Shown here one piece after another: positions 15,747 through 23,964 of a DNA stretch of 64,000 nucleotides (positions are counted from its first letter, which is position 1; the number at the start of each line of letters is the position of its first letter). Source of the stretch: Amycolatopsis alkalitolerans. Its GTDB lineage: Bacteria; Actinomycetota; Actinomycetes; Mycobacteriales; Pseudonocardiaceae. Location of the stretch: positions 62,001 to 126,000 of the forward strand of contig NZ_VDFW01000001.1 in the NCBI RefSeq assembly GCF_006152065.1. The letters run 5' to 3'. Below the pieces are notes generated by a model. It ran no database searches and had not been told where the DNA came from. It saw only the letters and a list, made by a program, of their open reading frames with translations. Both the position numbers and the translations under genes were made by a program.

Positions 15747-16522
15747 GACCAGAACCTTTCCGGATCGGGTTGCCGCCGCTCGGCGAAGGCGTCGTTCACC
15801 TCGTGCGCTTCCTTCGTGGTGAGGTACACGCTGAGGTACTGGTCGTGCGCCATCCTGGCCTGCCCGGACACGCCGTTGTGCCGGCCGGAGAACGCCGACT
15901 TCAACGCGCCGAGTGCCATCGGGCTGCGGCTGGTGAGCTCCCTCGCGACCTCGGCCGCGCGTGCCGGCAGCTCGGCCGCGGGCACGACCTCGTTGACCAG
16001 TCCCATGTGCAGCGCCTGCTGGGCGGAGTACTTGCGGTTGAGGTACCACATCTCCTTCGCGCGCTTGCGGCCGACGGTGTCTTCCAGGTACCAGCTGCCG
16101 TATCCGGCGTCGAAGCTGCCCACCATGGGACCGACCTGGCGGAACACGGCGTGGTCTGCGGCGATGGACAGGTCGCACACGGTGTGCAGCACGTTCCCGC
16201 CACCGACCGCGAACCCGTTGACCGCGGCCACGATCGGCTTCGGGATCGTGTCGATCGCCTGGTAGACGTCGACGATCGGCAACACCTGGGACTGGTCGAG
16301 CGAGGTGATCTCGTCGTGTTCCCCGCCGATACAGAAGAACTTCTCACCGGTTCCGGTGAGCACCGCGGCCCGCGACGCGGGATCGAGGCGGAACCGCTGC
16401 AGCGCGTCGAACAGTTCCACGCACGTCTGGTGGCGGAACTTGTTGCCCGCCTCCGGCCGGTCGATCCTGATCGTCACGACCGGACCATCCGTGGCGACGG
16501 CGATATCGGTGTACTCGATCAT
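15743..16522 (-). CDS. Crotonase-fold ring hydrolase, BadI/MenB-like
   Basis: This 259-residue crotonase has the oxyanion-hole strand FFCIGGEHDE (residues 62-71), NGFAVGGGNVLHTVCDL, and crucially MVGSFDAGYGSWYLEDTVG (133-151) with KEMWYLNRKYSAQQALHMGLVNEVVP. The GSFDAGYG motif and the C-terminal NDAFAERRQPDPERF are the marks of naphthoyl-CoA synthase (MenB) and of 2-ketocyclohexanecarboxyl-CoA hydrolase (BadI), not of ordinary enoyl-CoA hydratases. With no menaquinone genes around and a full set of acyl-CoA oxidation genes beside it, a BadI-like hydrolytic ring cleavage is the better reading. Confidence 0.78.
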   Translation of the reverse strand: MIEYTDIAVATDGPVVTIRIDRPEAGNKFRHQTCVELFDALQRFRLDPASRAAVLTGTGEKFFCIGGEHDEITSLDQSQVLPIVDVYQAIDTIPKPIVAAVNGFAVGGGNVLHTVCDLSIAADHAVFRQVGPMVGSFDAGYGSWYLEDTVGRKRAKEMWYLNRKYSAQQALHMGLVNEVVPAAELPARAAEVARELTSRSPMALGALKSAFSGRHNGVSGQARMAHDQYLSVYLTTKEAHEVNDAFAERRQPDPERFWS

Positions 16523-17400
16523 GAAGCCTTCTCCTGGCCGGTACGGAATCCCTGCCCGGTCTTCTTGCCGTGAAATCCGGCGGCGACCATCTGCCGCAGC
16601 AACGGCGGCGGCGCGAACCGGGGATCCAGGGTCGCGTCGTAGGCACTCTGCGTCGCGTGGTTGTGCACGTCCAGCCCGATGAGATCGAGGAGTTCCAACG
16701 GGCCCAGCTTGTAACCCAGGCCGAGACGCATAGCCGTGTCGAGATCCTCGGCCGTGGCGAGATCCCGGTCGTACTCGGCGATCACGTCGTTGAGGTAGGG
16801 CATGAGCAGGTAGTTGACCAGGAACCCCGGGCGGTCCTTGACGACGACGGGCTCCTTGCCGAGTTCGCCGACAAAGGCCGCCAGCCGCTCGACGACGTCG
16901 GCGCCGGTCTGCAGGGCACGTACGACCTCGACGACCTTCATCAACGGTGCCGGGTTGAAGAAATGCAGGCCCGCGAAGCGCGCAGGATGGGGCACTGACG
17001 CGGCGAGATCGGTCACGGGCAGCGCCGAGGTGTTGGTCACGATCAGCGCGTCGCCGGCGACCACCTCCGCGACCGCGCGGAACAGCGCCCGCTTCACCTC
17101 GGCGCGCTCGGTCACCGCTTCGATCACCAAATCGCTGCCAGCAAGCTCGGCGGTCTGGGTGACGGGCCGGATACGGGCGAGCGTCTCGTCCCGCTTGGTC
17201 TCCGTGAGCTTGCCTCGTTCCACCCCGCCGTCCAGAAATGCCCGCAGCGCCGCGAGCCCGGCGTCGATCCTCTCCTGACTGGTTTCCAGGACCGTGACCT
17301 CGTGCCCCGTCATGGCGGTGACCTGTGCGATACCGGAACCCATCGTGCCCAGCCCCAGCACGGCCACTCGTTTGATGTCAGACATGCGATCCTCGCTCAC
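16519..17400 (-). CDS. 3-hydroxyacyl-CoA dehydrogenase (first of two)
   Basis: This 293-residue NAD-dependent dehydrogenase has the Rossmann loop GLGTMGSGIAQ, the catalytic histidine in HFFNPAPLMKVVEVV and the C-terminal RPGFLVNYLLMPYLN dimer domain. It oxidises a 3-hydroxyacyl-CoA to the 3-oxo form. Start and stop overlap both neighbours. A second, clearly homologous dehydrogenase lies immediately upstream; the pair probably arose by duplication and may handle different chain or ring substrates. An internal ATG at 17385 is an alternative start. Confidence 0.85.
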   Translation of the reverse strand: MSEDRMSDIKRVAVLGLGTMGSGIAQVTAMTGHEVTVLETSQERIDAGLAALRAFLDGGVERGKLTETKRDETLARIRPVTQTAELAGSDLVIEAVTERAEVKRALFRAVAEVVAGDALIVTNTSALPVTDLAASVPHPARFAGLHFFNPAPLMKVVEVVRALQTGADVVERLAAFVGELGKEPVVVKDRPGFLVNYLLMPYLNDVIAEYDRDLATAEDLDTAMRLGLGYKLGPLELLDLIGLDVHNHATQSAYDATLDPRFAPPPLLRQMVAAGFHGKKTGQGFRTGQEKAS

Positions 17401-18275
17401 GAACCGAACAGCCGGTTGTCGTCGTAGGTGTAGAAGCCGCGGCCGGTCTTGCGCCCGAGATCGCCCGCGGCGACCATCCGCTCGACCATGGGCGGCGGGA
17501 AGAAGCGCGGATCGCGCAACTGCTCGTAGAGCCGCGTAGCCACCTGCTGATGGATGTCCAAGCCGACCACATCGAGCAGCCTGAACGGTCCCATCGGATG
17601 ACCGAGCGCGCCCGTCACGGCGGTGTCGATGGACTCCTTGGTGCCGAGCCCCGCGTCAAGCGCGTGGATGCAGCTGTTCTCCCAAGGGATCAGGAAGCGG
17701 TTGACGATGAAGCCGGGGCGGTCCTTGGTGACCACGGTGGTCTTTCCCACCGCGGTCAGGAATTCCGTTGTCGCGTCGTGTGCCCAGCTTGCCGTGTGGC
17801 GGCCGTCGGCGACCTCGACCAGCTTCATCAGGGGCGCCGGGTTGCAGTAGTGGGTACCGACGACTCGCTCCGGTCGCCTCGATCCCGAAGCGATCGCGGT
17901 GACCGACAAGGTCGAGGTGTTGGTGTGGAACAGGGTGCGCTCGCCGACGATGCCGTCGAGCTCACCGAACAGCTGTTGCTTCGCGCCCAGGTCCTCGTAG
18001 ATCGCCTCGATCACCACCTCGGCGTCAGCGAGATCGGGCAGGTCGGTGGTTCCCTCGATCCTGGCGGCCGCCTGCCGGGCTTCCTCCGGCGCCATCTTGC
18101 CCAGCCGCACGCTCTTGTCCAGGAACCCGCGCACCGTGTCGAGACCGCGCTCGAGGTTGCTCTGGCTGAGGTCGTGGATGATGGTTCGACAGCCGGCGCG
18201 CACGGCGACGAGGGCGATTCCGGACCCCATGGTCCCGGCGCCGAGCACCGCCACGATGGGCTCTTTCGTTGTCAC
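17397..18275 (-). CDS. 3-hydroxyacyl-CoA dehydrogenase (second of two)
   Basis: This 292-residue enzyme shows GAGTMGSGIALVAVRAG, catalytic HYCNPAPLMKLVEVAD and DRPGFIVNRFLIPWEN, collinear with the adjacent paralogue. The start is set at the GTG at 18275 because AGGAG stands 8 nt upstream and the resulting length equals that of the paralogue. A longer reading from 18329 would add 18 residues without family similarity. It follows the SDR gene by 31 bp, the largest gap in this operon. Confidence 0.83.
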   Translation of the reverse strand: MTTKEPIVAVLGAGTMGSGIALVAVRAGCRTIIHDLSQSNLERGLDTVRGFLDKSVRLGKMAPEEARQAAARIEGTTDLPDLADAEVVIEAIYEDLGAKQQLFGELDGIVGERTLFHTNTSTLSVTAIASGSRRPERVVGTHYCNPAPLMKLVEVADGRHTASWAHDATTEFLTAVGKTTVVTKDRPGFIVNRFLIPWENSCIHALDAGLGTKESIDTAVTGALGHPMGPFRLLDVVGLDIHQQVATRLYEQLRDPRFFPPPMVERMVAAGDLGRKTGRGFYTYDDNRLFGS

Positions 18276-18306
18276 GTTGTTCACTCCTGTTCGGGGCTCG
18301 CGGTCC

Positions 18307-19062
18307 TCATCGGACAGATTGACCACCATCGATGACGATGGTTTCGCCGGTCACGAAGGCAGAGGCTTCTCCGGCAAGCAGGAGCAGCCACGGCGTGATT
18401 TCCGCCGGCTCGCCCATACGGCGTGCCGGGATCGCCTTGAGCACCCGCTCGGTCGCCTCCGCGTCGGCTCGCAACTCGGCGTTGAGCGGGGTGGCGAAGT
18501 AGCCGGGCGCCAGCGCGTTGACCGTGATGCCGTACCGAGCCCATTCGATCGCCATGGATTTGGTGAACGCGATCACTCCGGCCTTGGACGCCGAGTAGGC
18601 CGCATGATTGGCCACGCCCTGCAGGGCGAAGTTGGACGCGATGTTCACGATCTTGCCGGACCGCGCGGGCACCATGTACCGTCCGGCTGCCCTGGTGGCC
18701 AGGTAGACCCCGCGCAGGTTGGTCGCGATGACCCGGTCCCACTCCTCCGGTTCCTGCTCGAGCAGTGGTGTGCTCGCGACGATGCCGGAGTTGTTCACCA
18801 GCACGTCCAGCCGACCGAAGGCGTCCACAGTGGAATCCACGAGATGGTTCACCGCATCGGCGTCGGTGACGTCGGTCGGGCAGGCCAGCGCCTCCCGCCC
18901 GAGTTGTGCCTGCTCCTTGACGAACGTGTCCAGCTCCGCGGCGCTGCGGGCGGCCACGCACACCCGGGCGCCGGCCTCGGCCAGTGCCTCGGCCATGGCA
19001 CGGCCGAGCCCTCGCCCGGCCCCGGTGACGATGGCCACCTTGCCTTCGAGTGATGCCGTCAT
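18307..19062 (-). CDS. SDR-family hydroxyacyl-CoA/alcohol dehydrogenase (BadH/FabG-like)
   Basis: This 251-residue classical SDR has TGAGRGLGRAMAEAL, NNSG, and the canonical YSASKAGVIAF active site, with APGYFATPLN downstream. In alicyclic acid degradation an SDR of this type (BadH) oxidises the 2-hydroxycyclohexanecarboxyl-CoA that BadI then opens. The operon position between an acyl-CoA dehydrogenase and the hydroxyacyl-CoA dehydrogenases fits that step. A role as a generic 3-oxoacyl reductase cannot be excluded. Confidence 0.8.
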   Translation of the reverse strand: MTASLEGKVAIVTGAGRGLGRAMAEALAEAGARVCVAARSAAELDTFVKEQAQLGREALACPTDVTDADAVNHLVDSTVDAFGRLDVLVNNSGIVASTPLLEQEPEEWDRVIATNLRGVYLATRAAGRYMVPARSGKIVNIASNFALQGVANHAAYSASKAGVIAFTKSMAIEWARYGITVNALAPGYFATPLNAELRADAEATERVLKAIPARRMGEPAEITPWLLLLAGEASAFVTGETIVIDGGQSVR

Positions 19063-20288
19063 CGCAGGCCTCCCAAGGTACGCGCGGTGTCGCGGGCGAT
19101 GAGCAACCGCTGCACCTCATTCGTGCCGTCGTAGATCTGAGTCACCTTGGCGTCCCGCAGGCACCGCTCCACGCCGAGTTCGGCCAGGTCGCCGTAGGGC
19201 CCGAGGATGCGCATGGCTTCGCGGGCGGCATGCCAGCCGAGGTCGGTGCAGGACTGCTTCATCATGCCGATCTGCCCGGCCGACGGCGTTCCGGAGCGGT
19301 CGACCTGCCGAGCAACGCTGAAGAGCAGCAGCCGGCCCTGCAGGACCTGACCCCGCAACGTCGCGAGAGCGAACGCCTGCTCGTCCGGCAACCGCGATCC
19401 GTGCAGCCGGGTCAGCGCACGCAGCGTGCGCGCGTACGCCGCGCGCGCGATTCCCACTCCCTGTGCGGCCGCGCTGATCCGGGATTTGATCACCGAGTTC
19501 AGCACGACTCGCCAGCCGCCGCCGGGCTTTCCCAGCAGGTGATTCGCGGGTACCTCGACCTCGTCGAAGAAAAGTTCGGCGGTAGTCGACCCGTGCATGC
19601 CGAGTTTGGCCAACGGGGTGCCCCTGGATAGTCCCGGCCAGCGCCCGTCCAGCACGAAGGCGGTCACGCCGTCGCGACCGAGCGACCGGTCGATGGTGGC
19701 GAAGCAGATGATCACGTCGGCCTTGTCGCCCGTCGTGATGAACGTTTTGGCGCCACTGAGCCGGTACCCGTCCGGGTGTGGGGTGGCAACGGTCCGCAGG
19801 CTCGCCACGTCACTGCCGGCGTTCGGTTCGGTGATCCCGAGCGCGCCGTAGGTTTCGCCGCACAGCAGGCCCGGGATGTAGCGCCCGGCCAGCTCGTCCG
19901 ATCCCGCGATCATGATCGGGTACGCGGCGTGCATCTGTGTCATGTAGACAAGGGCCGTCGCGGCGCATCCCGCGCTGATCTCTTCCATCGCGGCGGCATA
20001 GGCGGTGTGGGTATCGCCTGTGCCGCCCAGGCGTTCCGGGAAGATCAACCCGGCCAGGCCGGCCTTGGCCAGCGCCTGGTAGCTCTCGTGCACGAACACG
20101 TGATCCCGATCCGCGGCGGCCGCCCGCGGCGCCACCTCGTGAGCCACCACGTCGCGCACCGCCGCCCGCACCGTCCGCTCTCGCTCGTCGAGCAGCGCGT
20201 CGGCGGCGGACTCGTCGAGCGCCTGGTGCAGTGCGAGATAAGCCTGGGGATCGCGGTCGATGTCCAGTGCCGCTGTCGCGATGGTCAT
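19059..20288 (-). CDS. Acyl-CoA dehydrogenase, canonical
   Basis: This 409-residue flavoenzyme has GALGITEPNAGSDVASLRT in the FAD domain, FFDEVEVPANHLLGKPGGGW, and the C-terminal YDGTNEVQRLLIARD, whose glutamate is the usual catalytic base. It should insert a 2,3-double bond into an acyl-CoA, passing electrons to ETF. The start and stop overlap the hydratase and SDR genes by 4 bp. It may pair with the divergent dehydrogenase at 14706-15746. Confidence 0.85.
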   Translation of the reverse strand: MTIATAALDIDRDPQAYLALHQALDESAADALLDERERTVRAAVRDVVAHEVAPRAAAADRDHVFVHESYQALAKAGLAGLIFPERLGGTGDTHTAYAAAMEEISAGCAATALVYMTQMHAAYPIMIAGSDELAGRYIPGLLCGETYGALGITEPNAGSDVASLRTVATPHPDGYRLSGAKTFITTGDKADVIICFATIDRSLGRDGVTAFVLDGRWPGLSRGTPLAKLGMHGSTTAELFFDEVEVPANHLLGKPGGGWRVVLNSVIKSRISAAAQGVGIARAAYARTLRALTRLHGSRLPDEQAFALATLRGQVLQGRLLLFSVARQVDRSGTPSAGQIGMMKQSCTDLGWHAAREAMRILGPYGDLAELGVERCLRDAKVTQIYDGTNEVQRLLIARDTARTLGGLR

Positions 20289-21073
20289 GCCCGCACCCCG
20301 AACTCCGGCCGGCGCTTCTGCTTGAACGCGGCGACCCCCTCGGTGGATTCGGAACCGCCGATCGCCATCGCCGCGAGCCTCGTCTCCAGCGCCAGACCGA
20401 CGTCAAGCGGGCTGTCCAGCCCGGCATCGACCGCGTCGAGAATCGCCCGGCAGGCCGCGGGGCCGCGCGTCGCGACTTCTCTTGCCACGTCCAGTGCGAA
20501 CGGCATCAGCTCGCCCGGCTCGACCGGGGGCGCGACCGCGATGCCGAGCCGATAGGCGCGGTTGGCGTCGATACGGTGACCGGTGAGCATCACGTGGCGC
20601 GCGACTGCGGGCCCGGCCACCCGGGCGAGGCGCTGCGTGCCGCCATACCCGGGAATCAGCCCGAGTCCGGCCTCGGGCAGCCCGAACGCCGCAGTTGTCG
20701 AGACGACCGCGAAGGAGCAGGCAAGTACCAGCTCAAAACCGCCACCGAGGGCAAGGCCGTTCACCGCGGCGATCACCGGCACGGGGGATCGTTCGATGCC
20801 ACGGATGATCGACTGGCCGGCGCGCATCAGGGGAGCTGCGTCCTCGGCGTCGAGGTTGGCCAGCTCGTCCAGGTCGGCGCCCGCACTGAACGCTTTTTCG
20901 CCCGTGCCCGTGAGCACGATGGCGCGCGTCGTTCCCGATGCGGCCAGCTCGGCGATCTGGTCGCCGAGCCGTTGCAGGATCGCCGAGTTCAGCGCATTGT
21001 GCACCGTCGGGCGATCGATCCGTACCGTGGCGATCGCACCATCGCGTTCCACGGCAATGAATCCCTCACTCAT
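20285..21073 (-). CDS. Enoyl-CoA hydratase/isomerase
   Basis: This 262-residue crotonase has EKAFSAGADLDEL, NGLALGGGFELVLACSFA and FGLPEAGLGLIPGYGGTQRL, in which the glutamate residues of active hydratases are present. It should hydrate the 2,3-enoyl-CoA formed by the acyl-CoA dehydrogenase (BadK-like step in an alicyclic pathway). I take the ATG at 21073, which overlaps the preceding CoA-transferase stop by 8 bp, over an upstream ATG at 21097 deep within that gene. Confidence 0.83.
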   Translation of the reverse strand: MSEGFIAVERDGAIATVRIDRPTVHNALNSAILQRLGDQIAELAASGTTRAIVLTGTGEKAFSAGADLDELANLDAEDAAPLMRAGQSIIRGIERSPVPVIAAVNGLALGGGFELVLACSFAVVSTTAAFGLPEAGLGLIPGYGGTQRLARVAGPAVARHVMLTGHRIDANRAYRLGIAVAPPVEPGELMPFALDVAREVATRGPAACRAILDAVDAGLDSPLDVGLALETRLAAMAIGGSESTEGVAAFKQKRRPEFGVRA

Positions 21074-22286
21074 CGCACTCCGTGTCCTTTGAATCACCGT
21101 CTTCGATCGCGCCTCGCTCGATCAGACGGGCGATCTCACTCTTGCTGAAGCCGTGTTCGGCCAGCACCTCGACCGTGTGCTCGCCGAGGTCGGGGAAGCG
21201 TGTGTTGCGCACCTCCGGTATCGAATCGAGCCGGAACGGGCTGCGCACGCTGCACATCGCCCCGTCCGTGCCGGGAACCGCGAGAAGGTTCTCGCGGGCC
21301 AGGACCTGCCGATCCGTGACCACTTCGGATAATCGCTGGACGAGCGAGCACGGGATGCCGGCGTCGGCGAGTACTCGCTGCCATTCGGCGGCTGTTCGCG
21401 TGGCAATCCGGGCTCCCACCAGGCCGACCAGTTCCTCGCGGTGGGCGCGCCGGCCGGCGTTGTCCACCAGGTCGGCCCGCTCCGCGAGATCGGGAAGGCC
21501 GATCGCGACACAGAATCGCCGCCACATGGCGTCGTTGCCGACCGCGATCACGAGATCGCGATCGGCCGCCGAGAACGACTGGTAGACGGCCAGCACCGAG
21601 TCCGCCCCTCCGCTCGGCGCTGGCTCCGGTTCTCCCGCGAGATAGGCGGCGATCCGAGGGGCCATCACGGCGAGATCGGCGTCGAGCAGGGACACGTCGA
21701 CCAGGTCGCCGACACCCTCTTCCCGCTGCCGTACCACCGCCGCACTGACGGCCAGAGCGGCGCACATGCCGGTCATCACATCGGAGAGCGCAGTCGACAC
21801 GCGCTGCGGCGAGTCGGCCTTGGCGCCGGTCACCGACATCAACCCGGATCGAGCCTGCGCGGCGAGATCGTAGCCGGGCAGGGTCCGGTCCGGACCGTCC
21901 AGCCCGAACCCCGACATGGCGCAGTAGATGAGGTGGGGAAAGTCCGCCCGAAGCCGTTCATGGTCGAGATCGAGGGCCTCCAGCTTGCCGGGGTTGAAGT
22001 TCTCCATGAACACGTCCGCCTTGCCGATCAGCGTGCGCAGCGTCGCCAACCCCTCCGGATCCCGCAAGTTGATCACGACGGACCGCTTGTTCCGGTTCGC
22101 GGAGGCGAACCACGCCGAAGCGGACCCGACGAACGGCGGACCCCACCACCGGGCGTCGTCTCCGGCGCCCGGCCGCTCCACCTTGATCACGTCGGCACCC
22201 AGATCAGCCAGGTACATGGATGCCGTCGGGCCCGCGTACGACGTCGTCGTGTCGACAACCTTGAGACCGGTGAGCGGGCCACCCAT
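21066..22286 (-). CDS. Family III CoA-transferase (CaiB/BaiF)
   Basis: This 406-residue protein begins GLKVVDTTTSYAGPTASMYL and has KVERPGAGDDARWWGPPF, RNKRSVVINLRD and the catalytic aspartate in PGYDLAAQARSG. This is the standard CoA-transferase branch that moves CoA from a donor acyl-CoA to a carboxylate. It is the first gene of the operon. The ATG at 22286 is chosen because GGGGGAGG stands a few bases upstream; an ATG at 22337 would place the start inside the promoter-like element. Confidence 0.8.
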   Translation of the reverse strand: MGGPLTGLKVVDTTTSYAGPTASMYLADLGADVIKVERPGAGDDARWWGPPFVGSASAWFASANRNKRSVVINLRDPEGLATLRTLIGKADVFMENFNPGKLEALDLDHERLRADFPHLIYCAMSGFGLDGPDRTLPGYDLAAQARSGLMSVTGAKADSPQRVSTALSDVMTGMCAALAVSAAVVRQREEGVGDLVDVSLLDADLAVMAPRIAAYLAGEPEPAPSGGADSVLAVYQSFSAADRDLVIAVGNDAMWRRFCVAIGLPDLAERADLVDNAGRRAHREELVGLVGARIATRTAAEWQRVLADAGIPCSLVQRLSEVVTDRQVLARENLLAVPGTDGAMCSVRSPFRLDSIPEVRNTRFPDLGEHTVEVLAEHGFSKSEIARLIERGAIEDGDSKDTECDE

Positions 22287-22323
22287 CGACGCCTCCCCCT
22301 GTCCTTTCACCCACATCCCCTGT

Positions 22324-22352
22324 ATATTGTTCGACATTTATCAGTGTGTCAA
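22324..22352 (-). promoter_or_regulatory. Candidate promoter/operator of the ten-gene acyl-CoA operon
   Basis: On the minus strand TTGACA (22352-22347) is followed after 17 bp by CAATAT (22329-22324), with TATACA just beyond. The element AAATGTCGAACAATA within it repeats almost exactly the AAATGTTGAATAATA that follows TTGACA at the 6.6-kb promoter. The box overlaps the stop codon of the transporter gene, giving the operon its own control although the two run in the same direction. Confidence 0.5.
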
Positions 22353-23692
22353 GACGTCGCCGTTTCCGCTCGCGGCTCGTTCTCCTCGGCGGGCCGTCCA
22401 ACCTGCCTGATGTCATCGCGATAGGACTCTCGCGCAACGAGGACCGCGATCACGGTCGCGATGCCGCCAACGATGATGTACACGGCCAACGGCCACGCAT
22501 TGCCCGCCAACGACACCAGCGCGGCAGCCACGAACGGCACCGGCCCACTCCACACCATGCTTCCGACCTGGTAACCGATCGCGGAACCGCTGTACCGCAA
22601 CCGCGTGTCGAAGAGTTCAGGCAGGAACGAGGCCATCGGGCCGTAGGTCAGCGTATGCACAACCGGGAGCGCAATCACCAGCGCGACGATGATTGCGATG
22701 GCGTTGCCCGTGTTCAGCAGCCAGAAGAACGGGAAGGCCGTCACCATGGCAAGCACGGCACCAGCGAGCAGGACAGGTCGACGGCCGTATCGGTCGGCGA
22801 GGACAGCCACCCGCGGAATGGTGAAAACCTGCACCAGCCCGGCGATACACACCGCCAGCAACATGGTGCCGCGCGTCGCGCCGGCTCGCTGGACGCCGTA
22901 GCTCAGCGCATACACGGCCGACAGATAGAACACCACACTGTTGACGGCCATCGAGAAGATCGCGATGAGCAGGGGCTTGCCGGCCCGGCGGACCACTTCG
23001 CCTGCCGGGAACCTCGACACCTCGCCGCGGTCGAGAACTGACTGGAACGCGGGCGACTCCGTCACCTTCAGCCGGATGTAGAGGCCCAGGATCACCAGAA
23101 CGGCGCTGGCCAGGAAGGGAATGCGCCAGCCCCAGCTCATCATCGCGCTCTGCGGCAGCAAACCGACGAGATAGAAGGACACCGTGGCCAGCACGAGCCC
23201 GGCCGGCACCCCCCGCTGCGGCCAGCTGCTGTAGAACGCCCGCCTCCCCGGCGGCGCGTGCTCGACAGCCATCAGGACGGCGCCGCTCCACTCGCCACCG
23301 ATGGCCACACCCTGCAGGACGCGGGACACAACCAGGAGAAGGGGGGCCCAGATTCCGATCTGCGCATAGGTCGGCAGCAACCCCACCATGGCTGTTCCGG
23401 TACCCATCATCACCAGACTCAGCACCAGCATCGCCTTGCGTCCGAGCCGGTCGCCGAAGTGGCCGAAGATGACCCCGCCCAGTGGTTTCGCGACGAACGC
23501 GACCGCGAACGTGGCGAACGCGGCGAGCGTGCCAGCCAGCGGATCCAGCGACGGGAAGAAGATCTTGTTGAAGACCAGCGCTGCGGCCGTGCTGAAGATG
23601 AAGAAGTCGAAGAACTCGATGACGGTGCCGATGAAGCTCGCGAAGGCGATCCTGCCGACCGGCACGCCGGAAGATGGGGTTCGACTAGCCAT
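22349..23692 (-). CDS. MFS transporter, metabolite:H+ symporter (MHS) family
   Basis: This 447-residue protein has 12 predicted membrane segments and opens with the MHS family signature SFIGTVIEFFDFFIFSTAAALVF, then PLGGVIFGHFGDRLGRKAML and GEWSGAVLMAVEHAPPGRR. MHS transporters (ShiA, ProP, KgtP types) take up carboxylates, betaines or aromatic/alicyclic acids with protons. Its place upstream of a CoA-activating catabolic operon makes it the likely uptake system for the acid that the operon degrades. A degenerate copy of the GTTGGAC repeat lies about 80 bp before its start. Confidence 0.83.
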   Translation of the reverse strand: MASRTPSSGVPVGRIAFASFIGTVIEFFDFFIFSTAAALVFNKIFFPSLDPLAGTLAAFATFAVAFVAKPLGGVIFGHFGDRLGRKAMLVLSLVMMGTGTAMVGLLPTYAQIGIWAPLLLVVSRVLQGVAIGGEWSGAVLMAVEHAPPGRRAFYSSWPQRGVPAGLVLATVSFYLVGLLPQSAMMSWGWRIPFLASAVLVILGLYIRLKVTESPAFQSVLDRGEVSRFPAGEVVRRAGKPLLIAIFSMAVNSVVFYLSAVYALSYGVQRAGATRGTMLLAVCIAGLVQVFTIPRVAVLADRYGRRPVLLAGAVLAMVTAFPFFWLLNTGNAIAIIVALVIALPVVHTLTYGPMASFLPELFDTRLRYSGSAIGYQVGSMVWSGPVPFVAAALVSLAGNAWPLAVYIIVGGIATVIAVLVARESYRDDIRQVGRPAEENEPRAETATS

Positions 23693-23964
23693 GATGCCGT
23701 CCTTCTGCTGATTCCCTGCACGTTCGTTGCATTAACGGAGAACCGTAGGTTATTCGTCCTTCATGTTCAAGGTCCAACCTTTAGCAGGCGCAGAGCGTTC
23801 CGGGCGTCCTGCGGATCTGACCGCGGATGAGGCTTGACCTTCTCACCGGTGTGATGGACCGGCCCACCGATCCCGTCAGCACGTGAGCGCATAACTGGCG
23901 GCCTTCGCGCCGTGCTCGGCGGTCACTCGCCAGAACTGGGTCAGGGCGCCTACACGATCCGGAT
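23693..23964. other. Intergenic region upstream of the MHS transporter
   Basis: The gap between the transporter start and the end of the phosphoglycerate-mutase-like remnant holds no convincing gene. Two short inverted repeats occur: AACC-GTA-GGTT at 23741-23751 and AAGGT-CCA-ACCTT at 23769-23781. The minus-strand reading GTTGGACCT (23778-23770) resembles the GTTGGACAT half-site at 10002. These may form the transporter's control region. Confidence 0.35.

Noticed and set aside
15743-16522. Naming the crotonase-fold protein as MenB for menaquinone synthesis
   Set aside because: The GSFDAGYG motif fits MenB, but no other menaquinone gene is near and the operon is entirely acyl-CoA catabolic, so BadI-like is preferred.
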